From the NCBI GenBank assembly GCA_027886185.1, contig WOAB01000127.1:3224001-3288000 (forward strand): 64,000 nucleotides of DNA. The letters are read 5' to 3'. Shown here piece after piece: positions 10,220-23,036 of the stretch. Both the position numbers and the translations under genes were made by a program. The notes under the pieces were generated by a model. That model saw only the letters and a program-made list of their open reading frames with translations, was not told the origin of the DNA and searched no databases. The DNA is from Rheum nobile. Its lineage: Eukaryota; Streptophyta; Magnoliopsida; Caryophyllales; Polygonaceae. The stretch's first letter is position 1. Every line of letters starts with the position of its first letter.

Positions 10220-13200
10220 AGAAGCATGCGTCGAAGAAGGGGAACAAAAGAATGAAGTCAGTACCTAGACCAACGACTTCAAAGGGGTTGGCAAGCAAGA
10301 CGAAGGGCAAAGAGATTGTTACCGTTCAAGACAAGGTGGATAAGAAGGGAAAGGGAAAGAGCAAGGACTTCACTTGCAATGAAAAAGGGGCCATGAAGTT
10401 GGTCATTTCAAAGAAAAGGGAACAAATGGAGAGTACAAATTAAGAAAGACAAGAAGGACAAGATTACAACTGCAAAGAAGAAGAAGAAGTTGTAGTTGGC
10501 AACTGTTGCTACAAAAAACAAGAAGAAAGAAGGCAAGAAGGAAACAAGTGCTTTCAAGAGATTAAGCAAAAGGAATGTGCCGATCTATTGGTGGAGACAT
10601 TAGAGGTATTTTCCAATGACAAGAAGGGGTGCATTAGAAAGATAGGGTTTGGGAGCCTATTAGAATTGAAACTGAAGGTTGTCCCTAAACAACTAGCTTA
10701 CTGGGTCATTGACCATTTTGATACTGCCAAGTGCGCAATCAAATTGGAGGATGGTGGTTACATTGATATCAATGACAAAGAGGTGCACCGTGTCCTTGGC
10801 ATTCCTAGAGGGAAAAGAGAATTTGTAAGGGGAGGGGATGAGCAAAGAGATCGCGAGATCATCGAGGATTAGAAGCTGTACTTCAAGGATTATGATGATA
10901 TCCGACCAACGAGTGTGGCCGTAGAAATACTACAATGAGGCGACAAGGCGTGGTACATTAGGCTTTTCCTCATGTTCTTCATGAGTTTGCTGGTTGAGAG
11001 CAACCAAAAAGGAACAATCATGCAACAGTTGATGGTGGATGACATCGATGACGTACCAGACATAAATTGGTGTCAGTTTGTCATTGACAGCTTGATAAAC
11101 ACAAAGCCTAAATGGGAAGAAAAGAAGGACACGTTCTTCAGAGGGCCAATCCTTTTTCTAGTGGTAAGTGTGCGTATATAAAACCGCTTAATATTTCATA
11201 ATATCTTCGTATATCTGCACTAACTTCGTGTGTTGTTCGTATATGCAGTTGTTGTACATTGATAGAGTATCTATCCTAGGGAAGAACAATCAGGTCAATT
11301 CCCCCGTGTTCATAGGGTGGACAGATGAGAGCCTGGTTGAGCGTCAAAAAGATGAGATAAAGCTCGGAGGGTTTGGGCGTGGAAGAATAGTACAAGACAA
11401 GGGCAAGGCTTTCATGGAAGAAGAGTTAGAAGTTAAGTACAAAGGGAAAGGAAAGATGCATAGCTTTGGACCACGCTTTTTACATGTAACTCTGTCATAA
11501 GGTTCATGCATTTACTCTATGAAGTTCATGCTTTTTGGACTACAGGTTCAAATGATTTTAACTGGAAGTTCATGTGAATAAAAGGTGATATAGTATAATG
11601 TGTGGGTTCAAGTGGATGGAATGCTAGGTTCATAGGTTGCAATTTCGTGATCCGTGAAGATAAAACTAAAAGTAGATATTTTGGAAGGTTCATGTGTGTT
11701 TTGTATGAAGTTTATGATTTTTGCTCTTCAGGTTCATGCTCTTTAAAACATAGGTTCATGTGAGTAAAAGGATCCTATGTTATATTGTCTGGGTGCAAGT
11801 TCAAACTGTGCGAGATTCATAGGTTTTAAAATGTTGGGTCATGAATATGCAAATACAAGTTCATACATTTGTGTATATGGGTTCATATAAGTTTGCCTAC
11901 AGGTTCATATGTACATGTGAGATGTGTGATAAAAATGTTAAGACTATTTTAATTGAACGTGCTTTTCTTTCTTTTTAATATGAGTGGCATGCTATATTGT
12001 TTTCGTGGATGAAGGACTGGTTGACGAAGTTTACTGAGAAGAACACGATCTTAGCAAACGCAATGCTCGACATTGCTAGTATGGTGGACGATCTGCCTCA
12101 AGAATTCAAAGTAGACCAGATGGTGAAGAGCATGATCAAAACATCGCATGCGCTGATGGGGAAGAAGAAAGAGGATGAGGAGGACACATCTGAATTTGAG
12201 AAAATATGGGAGGACTCAGAGGATCCGTTCTAGTTTGACCCACATTTCATTGAGTGCCTCAATCAGGTTGAGAAGGCAGAAGCATCAAAGGTTAGCGGCA
12301 ACGTTTCTACAAATGGTGTTGGACCATAAAACTACAACGCAAATGAACAAGGCTGGGAGGATGTTAATGATATTATAATGGAGTATGAGAATGAAGGTGC
12401 AGGAGCAAGCGGACAAACTCAAACAGAAGAGACAATGATAGTTAGTGCGGAAAAGACCAAACAAGATGGTGATGCGGGGGAGAAGGAAGTAGAAGTGGGT
12501 ACAGAACCTGAGAAATCAAGGGAGACAAAAGAAGAGGGTTTGATAGCACAAACTGAGGAGCCAACAAAAGCGCCACAAGAAACAACCAAAGAAAACAAGG
12601 AGATGTGGTAGCAACATCCAAAGAGACCGGAGGGGATGTGGTCGAACAAGAGGACATAAATAAGGATGCAAGTGAAGGGACTAAAGAGCTTCCAATACAT
12701 GAGCAGAAAACAACAAAGGAAAAGAACAACAAGGGGTATGGGGATTTCACACCGCCAAGTTTCAAGCTTATTAGCTCGGAGGAAACAAATTACATGGATA
12801 TAGAAATGGTGACACAAGAGGAAAATGTCGCAACACAAAACGAGGAGCCACCACAAGAAACACAGGAGGTAGGCGTTGCATAAGGAGACAAGGAGAGACA
12901 ACAACATACAGATGAAAAGGAAGAACAAAAAAACGATGAAGTAAGGGTTTTTTCTATTGGTTTTTTGTTTGAACTTACAATATCACACTACATTGTTTAA
13001 CTTCCTCATGTCTGAAACTGAGAAAAAAAACGGGCAAGGGCAAGAAGAAGGTGGATGAAAAGGACAACCAACCAATGGAGAAGGCCAAGGAACAAAAGGT
13101 TGGTGAAGTAAAACTGAAATATATGTTATTATTTGTGTCAAACAACAATGTTATAGGATTTTGACATAGAGGTTGACGCATGACAAAGGGAAAGGCAAGC

Positions 13201-15728
13201 TCGTACAGAGGTGCATGTTCATGGGCCAAGGCATAAGAAGCCAGCCGAGACAATGAAGAGTCCATACAAGTACAGAACAATAGAAATCTTGGCAAAACCA
13301 AGTGAGGAGGCAAAAGGTTGTTTGGCGGTACGTGGACACAAAAGAACCGACGATTGGTAAGTTGCCATTTTTTTTCTTGTTTTGTATGGAAAAAAAAAAG
13401 GTTTGTCTCAATTTTAATTACAGCAAAACAGTCTACTATTGAGGGATTTTAAAAGGTCTAAAATGGGTTTTTTACTCATTGATTAGTGAGATGGTGTTTC
13501 AAGATAGACTACAAAAAGGCACAAGGCTTGAGTTCATTACCATGAAACTGGATGTGCACTACAAGGTTGTTGATACTTGGACTACTGTTTTGAACTATAA
13601 TGAAAGAGAAAGAAGCCAAAACAAGACTAACAAGATCTTCCTATATACACAAAAAATGTAAGGTTCACGAATTTATGATGTAAGGTTCATACCGATTGAA
13701 CTTTAGGTTCATGAACTCATTTGTGTGCATGTGGACTGGAATACACCTGTGAGGTTCATGGATGATGCAATAAAGGGAGTGCATTAGAAGGTTCAAGTAG
13801 TTACTGCATGAGGTTCATGCATTTTCATATTCAAGTTCATGTGTTAATTATTGTAGGTTTATTTGACTATTTTGGCTGGTTCATTGATTTTAATTTGGTG
13901 GTTAATGAAGTTGAACTTGAAGGTTAATGATGGAATACATATTCATATGTAGTTAATAACACGTGTGCATTGGAACACAGGAAATACACCCCAAGGATGA
14001 GCTACACGACTTCATGAGGAACATTGATTTTGTTGTGAAAATGGTGCATGGACGGAAAATGAGAGATGTTGACATGGTACTCTTATTTGTGTTCTAAAAC
14101 TATTATTTTGTAGGTTTTTGTTCCAATACTGGCGAACAACTATCACTTCTATGTCATCTCGTTTGACACAAAGAATACCACAATCCATGTTCTGGATAGC
14201 GTACACAATGACGAAAACATGGAGCGGTATGCAAGCGCAATAGATAGGACGGTAAGTCCGTAAAGACTTGAAAATGTTTTTTGAACACTTTCAATTCTAT
14301 CAACATGAAATTGTAATAAGAAAAAACATTTTCTCTTCTGTTGTTTATACAGGGCAAGCAAGTTGCAGAATACATGTCAACCACAGAGTTGCACAAGAGG
14401 TCTAAGACGCTTCTAGCTGCCAAGAAAAAATCATCAATTGTGCCTTTGCCATGGGCAAAACCTAGAGACATACTCAACTCTTCAGTGTATTCTATGAGGC
14501 ACATGGATATGTACATAGAGTCACCAAATGAGAAATGGGAAGCTGAAATGAATAAGAAAAACAAGAAAAAGTGCATCGAAGCATTGAGGATCAAGTATGT
14601 GGATGACATCATTACATCAGACGTCAATATCTTAGAGGATGAGGTGATAAAGAGAATCACAGATGCAAACAGTCTTGAAAAATAAGTCACTAGAGAGGAC
14701 TATATGGTTAATATTTAAGGGTTCTTGTAGGTGTTATGAAAAGTTAAGACAATAGGTGTTTTCTAGGAAATTGGATTGTGTGTTTTAAAGTCATGAAACT
14801 TGTATGAGACAAGAACAGGTAAGAAAAGGTGTTAAGATAGCTATATGTGAGTTATGCTCACAAATGTTTTCAAGTAATGTGTAGGGTTCTGTGTTTTGGA
14901 TAGCGGGTTCATTGTTAAACTCATGCAGGTTTATATATTAACTCATACAAGTTCATTGATTAACTTATATAGGTTCATACGACAAAAATAACTTCATGAT
15001 ATGAGCCTTGTTCATAATGTTATGAGTCTAGGTATGAAAGTATGCGATCCTAAAGAAATAATAACATGACATCGTCAGTAGAACACTGGTTCATGAAGAT
15101 GAACTTTAAGGTTCATATAATTTGGAAACTGGGAACTGGATTCAAGTACGTGCATTAGAAGGTTCATGAAGTTACTATACGTACGAGGTTCATATGTTTT
15201 CACATTCCAAGTTCATGCGTTAGTTAATGTAAGTTCATTTGACAAAAGAGGTTCATATAATGTAATATACGGGTTGAAGTATATATTGTGGTAGGTTAAT
15301 AGTTTTTAGTTGGGTGGTTCATGAAGTTGAACTTACAGGTTCATATAATCTACATGTGAAAAATGTGAGTTCAAGTAACAAATTTAGGAGGTTCATGAAG
15401 ATGGTGTATAAAGTTCAAGTTTTTTGGTATTGAAGTTCATATTCTTTTTCATGTAGGTTCATATAATACAATGTGTGGGTTTAAATTAGATATTGTTGCA
15501 GGTTCATAGGTGATATGTTACAGGTTCATGAATGATAAGCTAAAGGTTCATAGGATTTAAAATGTGTGGTTGTGAGTTCAAGCGAAGGATCAATAAGCTG
15601 AAATTATGAAGAAAAACTAAAATTAACATTTATAATCCATGAGAGAAAAATAATAACAAACAAGATAACATGTTTCACACAAACTATTGAATCTGCTTGT
15701 TAAAAGTGATTTAACTTCAGAAAAATGC

Positions 15729-18268
15729 CTAAGAATCTAGCACTTCGTTACAAGTGCGACTATTGTGAGTGGTAAACCTCTTGCATCTCCCGCAACGCCT
15801 TTGTCTTGAACGACTAAAAGTCATGGATATCTCTCTGCCACTATGGATACGCTTTCCACTTCCTTTCGTCTTAGCTTGCCCCGGTGGCAGAATATTAACC
15901 TCAGAGGGGATTTCAACGCTCGCGTATGTCTCCAAATACTGTCGGTTCGAAGTATCACCACTAGAAGAGTCCCCGCACGTACTCAGTAAGTGGGCCTTTT
16001 CTCCTTCAAAAGGGATGAAAGTTGTTTCAACAGATCCGGATTGTCTTCTAGTAACCCCACGCAATTGTAAAAGTCGGAGACATTATTCATAAGCAACTCT
16101 CTTTTTCAGTAGCCACGCACTGATTGACAACGATATCATCAATTGTGAAGATCGGGTTTATGATGGCGTTCTTTGTCCACCGCGTAAGGATGTATTTCGC
16201 CAGGATCCTATCCAAACACAAGTTACTGAAGACGAAAATCATATGCCGACAAGGCAATCCAATACGTTGAAACATCGTGCAACTACATATGAAGGTGTCC
16301 TCCATAACCAGATGTTCCACCTCCACTGCTTTTAGGTTGCCTTGCTTAATGGCATATACTTTCATACAATTGATGTTCGACATGGAGACCATGCAACACG
16401 AGTAGCAAGCAATAAAAATCTCCTTTTAAACACGTAGAAACATAGATAGTGTGTACACCTCAAAGGTGTGTTTTTCCAAACTCAGAGGCCTATTCAACTC
16501 TAGAACCATCGTCAAGCATTCATGATTCAGCTTTGCTTGATGGTGTCTTTGAGTGTCCATAGCAATGTCGAAATGCATAATGAGCTTGACAAGGCGGTAG
16601 TATTTGTCATTAAAGTGTACAAAAAACTATTGGCCGACTTAGAAATGGACGTAGTGTGGAGCAAACCACCAAAGAGGATGTCTTTGAAGTAAGCATGAAT
16701 CCAGTACTTCAGAATAGAAAACATGTCGTCGAACCACCTCTGATTTAGCAAGGGGTCCAGCGTGCCTCGAAATCTACAGGTTCCAAATCATGGCTCCAAA
16801 CGATGTTGTTGAGCTTGCTCCGGAATACCTCACCTATCTCAGTATCATATTTCTTCTTCCCCCAAAATTTAATCATGATATGCCACATACATAACGGATG
16901 GCGATAGTGTGGGAAAACTGCTCAATCGCAAGCTTCATGAATGGGTTTTGGTCCGTCACAAAAATCTTTGGCTCGTGAACCATAGCTTTCTTGAACTTCT
17001 CCAGCAGCCACACATATGATCCCGTGTCCTCTCTAAATATTAATCCAACACAAAACGTAACACTCGTCTTGTGGTGATTGACGCTGGTGAAAGGAATGAA
17101 GATCCGATTGTACATGTAGCTTGCAGATGGAAAAAGAATTTGTAATCAATAGCAAACAATCAGGCTCACATCTAAGAGAGATAGATGCATACACACTAGG
17201 GATAAAGGTTCATACGTTTATGTCTTAGGTTCATGGACAATTAAACTGAAAACAACAACTAACAGAGAAGTGACATCATAAGGTTCCTGAATGACTGCTT
17301 GTACGTTCACAACTTTTTAAAACAGGTTCATCATCAAACAAAATAATTACACTTTGGAAATGGAGATACAAGTAGAACAAACAAAAAGAGGTATAGTGTT
17401 TATAAAGGACATATTCGTTCGGTAGGTCGCATCAAATGATACAACATCACCAAGAGCGAAAGTTCTTCCGCGAGACGAGATCACACCAGAGTAGTCAGGT
17501 CAAACGGTCGGTGGAGTCGACATCGTACTCGAAATAAAACGCAAAGGATAGTTCCTTTTTCTTGAAGAATCTGTTAATCGTCATTTGCGCATCGGAACCG
17601 CTTATATAAGCCAACATATCGCGTCGGAAATTCTTGAAGTCAACTGAAGAAGCACCAACGTGTGAGAAGCCCCTGACAATCTCCTTGAATATGCGATGGG
17701 ACCTCATAGGACCAATGCTTGCATTTTCACAGTTCATAACAAACTTCTTGTGCCCCACATCCATCTTCCTATGCATCTTCATAAACTTCCTATGGCTGTC
17801 GATGACGAGTTTGTGAGTGTGACATTCTTCGAAAGCAACTACTTTGTACCCCAGGCTGCCAGCCAAACGAAGGGTGAACTGGGCCTTACAACCGACCCTA
17901 TTCGACACCCTTGTACGAAGACGTTTGTTGTTTTGTCCTTGCTTGAAACCTTCCCTGCTGCATAATAGATATTTCAACGTAACAACTCTGTCTTTATTGT
18001 GCGAACATCCATGTCGAACATCAAATTCGCATTCGAAAGCGTACTGCTTGTGAAACGCAATGCCTTTGTGTAGCATTCGAAAATTCATTCCAACCACTGG
18101 TTTGATAGATGCAAAGCAAGTTAGATCGTAGTATATCGAGCCGCCTTGAGATGAATGAGACTCGTAGTGTGGTTGTGAATCACCCTCATCTAATGGAATT
18201 TCTTCAAGACTAGGGAAGCTAGATCCATAATGTTTCATATCCAGGTTCAACAGGGACAGATGTAGACA
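15729..18268 (-). pseudogene. FAR1/FHY3-type MULE transposase pseudogene
   Basis: Exon 1 starts after a CAG acceptor at 18271-18269; the first ATG is at 18238 (MKHYGSSFP). 18060-17800 holds the FAR1 zinc-binding domain (YLLCSREGF, RVGCKAQF, FEECHTHKL). The MULE transposase domain follows: GDVVSFDATYRTN (~17430), then after an intron FIPFTSVNHHKTSVTF and IFVTDQNPFMKLAIEQF (17115-16900), then CMWHIMIKFWGKKK, RWFDDMFSILKYWIHAYF and SKSANSF (to 16527). A SWIM finger lies at 16392-16090 (CSCTMFQRIGLPCRH). A C-terminal Cys/His motif is at ~15760 (CGRCKRFTTHNSRTC), after a GSGKRIHSGRE block. The chain needs at least five frame changes and has a stop after DRLT near 17494, so it is dead. It faces the Ulp1-like pseudogene tail to tail, with 1.0 kb of GGTTCATG repeats between. 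Confidence 0.8.
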
Positions 18269-18505
18269 CTGAAAAAAAGAAGACAACATGTTAGTATTAG
18301 GTTCATAAGGTATTAATTGCAGGTTCATAACTAATCAACACTAGGTTCATGCATTGGGAACACTGATAATGATGATGAATTGATTGCGTGAATTTAACAA
18401 CAATGAAATCAAGTAGCACAAACCAAACAAGAGGCAAAAAATGATCATAATAGGTGCATAAGAAGTTGAATACAGGTTCATCAGTAATAAGAATTAGGTT
18501 CATGA

Positions 18506-20216
18506 GATGACAAAACCGATCGTGAATTTTTATTGTGAATCTAAAAACAACGAAATTTAGTAGCACAACCAAACAAGACACAAAATAATATAGCACAAAT
18601 AGATTAAGCAACACAAGAAGAGGAGGACAAACAATAACAATGAAAATATCAAACACAACAGAGCCAAAACACAGTTGAACGAAGAACAAAACCTTGATTT
18701 TTCAACAGATTCAACATTGGTGGGTTATTCTGTACAAAATTGAAGCATGAAATCATTCACAGACATAGCATAATAAGATTCAGAAGAAGGAAGAAGAATT
18801 AAATGCAAGGATGAATTGAAAATTCAAGCACAAGCAAATCTAGGTCAAAACGATAATCGCCTTACTCGAATCCAAGCCGTTCGACATAATCGACGAGCGG
18901 AATGCAAGACAAACACTAATTAACAGGTTTTTAGACGAAACGAGCACTGAATGAAGACGAAAAACAACATAATTCAACTAGAAATCGAGAACCCTAACAA
19001 TGGCGATTTGTGGAAGAAAAATCACCAAAATCGCCACTAGAAGAGAGCGCTGCCGCAGAGGAGGAAGGAATGAACGTGAAATGATGATTGTGCCCCTCCA
19101 TGTGAATCCTGTAGAAAAATTTGGGGGCGCCTCTAGACCGCACAATGAAGCGGGATGAATGGCCCAGATGTGGTATGCATGTTACACTAATCATATGCTC
19201 CACATATGATGCCAACCTGAACCATTATTTATATTTAGATCTTGACGGATGAGAAATATTCTCATGTTTGTAGGAGAGACTCGCTCATACCTCAATAACT
19301 CCAATAATTTCAGTGAATTGATAATATATTTTTGCTACGTACGTACGGGGAACTATTTGTTTGAAACAAGTAAGAATTCGAAGGTTCAAGTCAAACATGA
19401 CTATCCTCGAGAGGCCGATAGAATCGGCATTCGGTCAAACCGAAATGAGAAAACAAAAAGAACAAACAAACACAAAAGAGATAAAAAAAAAGCCCAAAAA
19501 GGAGATCAAGAGTATTAGGCAAAGCGACGAGAAGGGTGTAAACACGAGTTAGAAGGAAAACTGACATAGCGTAGCGTAATCGGAAATCAGGACAAAAGGA
19601 CACTCTCTGGATGTGTGACATAACTCCTGAATGTCGCTTCGTCTCTAAAAGCCAACATGTATCACACGACCACGACCTCAACTTCTTCACCGGAACAACA
19701 AACTGGTTTCAAACCTAACACAACTCCTCATGAGAAAATTGAATGTAAACTCATTTAGATTTTCTTTTTCAATGTTCTTGGTTCTTTGTTTCATTTCAGA
19801 TATGGAAATAGTAAAAACATCATTGTTATAGATCTCTTCAACCTAAATAGTGGGATCGGATAAGGGTTCCAACTATAGAGTTTAAGATCATGTTTGTTCA
19901 AAACATATATTTTTACTTTTCAAACAAGCCAACCGTTCTGAAAGATAACTAATTCATATTCATGATACGAACTGATTCATTGGTAAAACACCTTATTTTT
20001 GGGTTCCTCGCCCATAGTGGTGTTGATTACGTACGGTGAACTATAATTACACATAAATTGGAAGTAATAAACTAATTTTTTAATCAAAGCATAATTGATT
20101 AATTGATATTCAACTTCGATAAGAAATAACTATTTTAATTCTGTTCATGTTGTTATTCTTCTCAAAAGTAAACAAATAACACAAAGTAAGCTACACCACT
20201 TCAAAAGATTTGTTAT
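18506..20216. other. 5' side of the FAR1 pseudogene and spacer
   Basis: 18506-19200 is probably leader and promoter of the FAR1-like pseudogene. A frame at 18994-19215 (minus) resembles nothing that I know. 19230-20216 is AT-rich with no recognisable coding content. I could not find a right-hand terminal repeat matching the 5.5-kb side. Confidence 0.35.
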
Positions 20217-20224
20217 AGAATATA

Positions 20225-21163
20225 GAAAGGATCATATGAAGAGGAGTTTTAGGGTGTAAAGTGATGAATAATGATGACCATTAGATATAATAAAATGAAG
20301 ATCTAGGATTAAAATACATTGAGTGATAAACTTGTACATATAACAAATTAAAAAAATAAAAAATTATATAAATTTCTTTTTCAAAAATTATTATTTTTTC
20401 AAATAATTTTATTTTAAAATTCCTGATTTTTTATAAAAAAAATCAAACCTTTTTCCCCAAAAAATTTGTACCATGCTTTTTAACATCTTAATCATATATT
20501 TTAACATACTTACATATGCATTTAATTTTTAAAATACTAAACATGCACTTTAACATATACATACACATGCACTTAATTTTAGAATACTAAACATGCACTT
20601 TAATATATACTTATACATGCACTTCATTTTAGAATATTAAACATCCACTTTAACATATTTACATATGCATTTTTCAATTAGCATACTAAACATACACTTT
20701 AACATGCTAAATATGCACTTTAACATAATAAACATACATACTCGCTAAAATGTGCACTCTTAATATACATGTTTAACATGCACATTTACATATTACCACA
20801 TGCACTTTAACATATTAAAATGCACTCTATGTAAGCATTAGAAAATGTGCTTATATATACACTTAAGGTTCTTATAGATGCACTTTTGGAATTTATATAT
20901 GCACTTGAAGCACTTTTGACGCTTATATATGCAGTTGAAGACTTGAAATTGAATAATTTTTTTTTTAAGTTCAATTTTTTTTAAAAAAAAATATTCCGCA
21001 AAAAAATTGAAAAAAAATTGTTTCATAAAACAAAATTTTGATTTTTTTTAAAAATTACTTTCAATTTTTTTATAAAAAAAATTACGATATACATTTATCA
21101 CTTCAATTCTAGCCCTCCATTTATACCCTAGAACCACTATACAATTAACCCTACCCTACTTGC
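20225..21163. mobile_element. Non-autonomous TIR element with ATGCACTTTAACAT repeats
   Basis: A 939-bp element between AGAATATA copies (20217-20224 and 21164-21171). The arms are imperfect inverted repeats: left AGAGGAGTTTTAGGGTGTAAA versus reversed right AGTGGTTCTAGGGTATAAA, with further pairing around GAGTGATAAA. The core (20460-20930) is a degenerate array of ATGCACTTTAACATAT / ACATGCACTTAATTTTAGAA units. There is no transposase. The 8-9 bp duplication and long diverged arms suggest a Mutator- or hAT-type fold-back element. Confidence 0.55.
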
Positions 21164-21171
21164 AGAATATA

Positions 21172-22667
21172 TAATGGTGATAGGTTTAGGGTTTCATGCA
21201 AGTTTTATTTGCGTTCCCTTTTATGACAACTTATACGCCTCTTTCCAATAATACTGCCTACGCTATTATAAAGAAGAGTAAATATAAGACAAAGACAAGT
21301 TTGACCAATGCACTCAGTTTTCTTATTAGAAAAATAAAACAATGATTGATCTATGTAAGTTACAGTATAATATTGGAAAACTAGTTTTGTTTTCGTTTAT
21401 ATATGCCACTTTTTAATTTCTGCCCGTCTTCTTTTCTCGTCGATTAGTGTGGCATTATGTCCCACTTTCTGATTATTGATACACAGCTTTCATTTAAAAG
21501 AAAAAGAGAATGATATACATCTTTCCGTGAGGACAAAGAATTTCATATAAATATATTCGATATATATAGCTAGCTTTCCGTATGATACATATTATATGCC
21601 TGTATGAATCGGATGCTTTCTGGTATATGCATGCAAAACAATCAATCCGCACTTGTAAGTAGACCCCACAATACCCAACCGGGTCTACTGGAGCCAAAAC
21701 TTGACCGAGCTCCAGACTACTGAACCCGATTAGTCTAAACCAAATAACCCGAATAATCCGAATCCACAGAGATTCCAATTTGAAATGACCCGGATATGAA
21801 GTATATATTAATCCCGTACTAATGACATGAAATTATATTATTATTAATTTTTCGGACCTGTGCACCGAAACCTTGATGTGATCGACCAAAAATGGCTAGC
21901 TTAAACCTGAAATAACTTGACTTGATAATGACTCAAGATTTCAAAAGACAAACAACCTAATAAAAATAACCCATATCCGAATTTTATGACTCGAAATTGA
22001 CTCGGCTAATTTGATGATGGAAAGCATATAAGGTCATTCACAAAGAAAAAAACCATGAGTTTTTTTTTCATTTGAAAATATAAAAATAAAATCAGACTTT
22101 ATCTCACAGGATTTCTTATTTTCATAATTAGTTTCTTAAAGTAGAAATTTAATCTAAGAATTAAGAAACTTTTCTTTCGCTAAATTCTGATTTTGTCATA
22201 ATTTATTTTGTTAATTTTATTTTTATTTTACAAGAAAAACCCCAAAAATCTCTTTTGTAAATAAGAGACTTTCGTTTATCAACCTCTGCTTCATTTTTTT
22301 TTTTGGTAAAAACCTCTGCTTCATTGTACGACAGCTCATTAAACTTCAGTACTCGTTCTATACAAGAGAGTGAAATTAGAAATGAGCTGCTTTAGAGTTG
22401 TGATTTATTCTACCGGTACAGTTGGCAATTACCGAAAAACAAAAACAGTTGGTAACTAAAATTGCACCTTTAATAAATAATCAAATGGTTTAGATGTTAT
22501 TCATTTATTCAATTTTTTGATTCACTTACTTCTATCAAGATAATATCAAATACCATATATAGATAAAAGCAACCCCACCTTATTCAAACCGGAGAAGATA
22601 AAGAGTACAATTTCCAATTAAATCCGTGCCAGAATATCTAATCGATATAGTCATGTCGGCTAAGGAT
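21172..22667. other. AT-rich spacer with ACCCGAA tracts
   Basis: No gene seen. 21665-22020 contains dispersed ACCCGA / TAACCCGAAT motifs like those in the hAT-type element at 36589-37207, probably an older remnant. 22266-22330 has a short duplication of AACCTCTGCTTCATT around a T-tract. Confidence 0.35.
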
Positions 22668-23036
22668 GAGCAAAAGCAAACCCGACCGTAAGATTGGACC
22701 GGTTTGGACCGTAAATTTACGGTTCGAAAATTTTACATTTACGGTGTGAAAATTTTACATTTACGGTCCAAAAATTTTACATTTTCGGTCGTAAAAAAAA
22801 AATTTAAAACATTTTTGGATGTAATTTTTACAGTCCGGTCTATCATTTTTACGGTCCAGTCTGAACCGTAATTTTTATAATCCAGACCATAATCAAATAA
22901 TTTAAATGTCGAAAATTATAAAGTCTGGACCGTATCGGTCTGGTCCAGTCCACAGTCTATACATTAAAATTTTTACGGTCCGGTACGTGTTCGGTCTGGT
23001 CCGATCCGGACCGGATGCCCGTCCTTATGGGTTAGA
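22668..23036. repeat. ACGGTCCGGTC-rich fold-back repeat
   Basis: Many inverted and direct variants of TTTACGGTCCGGTCTG and AATTTTTACGGTC. The ends read TAAGGATGAGCA (left) and, reversed, CATAAGGACGGGCA (right), a weak terminal inverted repeat. Probably a small non-autonomous DNA element; no target duplication found. Confidence 0.4.

Larger units (their letters stand above)
5830..14685 (+). pseudogene. Ulp1/C48 SUMO-protease-like pseudogene (transposon-carried type)
   Basis: Exon-like blocks: 5830-5927, 6676-7169 (interrupted, resumes 10225-11163), 11249-11500, 11990-12890, 13020-13110, 13160-13350, 13470-13660, 13980-14075, 14110-14252 and 14353-14685. The block at 10590-10870 (KIGFGSLLELKLKVVPKQ, AYWVIDHFD, EVHRVLGIPRGK) and 10970-11500 (WCQFVIDSL, LLYIDRVS, IKLGGFGRG) is the N-terminal module typical of plant Ulp1-like proteins. 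14110-14252 (VFVPILANNYHFYVISFD, IHVLDS) is the start of the C48 peptidase fold with its His and Asp. In 14353-14685 the usual DCG-x-(F/Y) block before MRHM reads NSSVYSMRHM, so the catalytic Cys is gone. In-frame stops occur near 6783, 7032, 10442, 10872, 12234 and 12328, with frame changes near 12600. Ulp1-like genes of this type are often carried by Mutator-like elements, and a FAR1/MULE transposase faces it. Confidence 0.75.
6040..18505. repeat. Dispersed GGTTCATG repeat filling introns and spacers
   Basis: A short motif, (A)GGTTCATG(TG), recurs dozens of times, always readable on the plus strand, in six blocks: ~6050-6650, 11490-11930, 13660-13970, 14890-15590, 17190-17340 and 18295-18505. 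Spacing is irregular (roughly 15-50 bp). The blocks lie in introns and 3' flanks of both the Ulp1-like and the FAR1-like pseudogene, and are absent from exons and from the inserted LTR element. Confidence 0.7.

Noticed and set aside
12419..12928. Hydrophobic Cys/Leu-rich 169-aa frame on the minus strand
   Set aside because: It is the reverse shadow of the Lys/Glu/Thr-rich exon of the Ulp1-like pseudogene on the plus strand.
15729..18268. A domesticated FAR1/FHY3 host gene
   Set aside because: At least five frame changes and a stop; surrounded by the same repeat filler as the Ulp1 pseudogene.
5446..19220. Terminal inverted repeats for the 5.5-19 kb unit
   Set aside because: The AACGRCCCAGAT-like motif near 5512 and the ATGGCCCAGAT near 19160 are in the same orientation, not inverted, and are very short.
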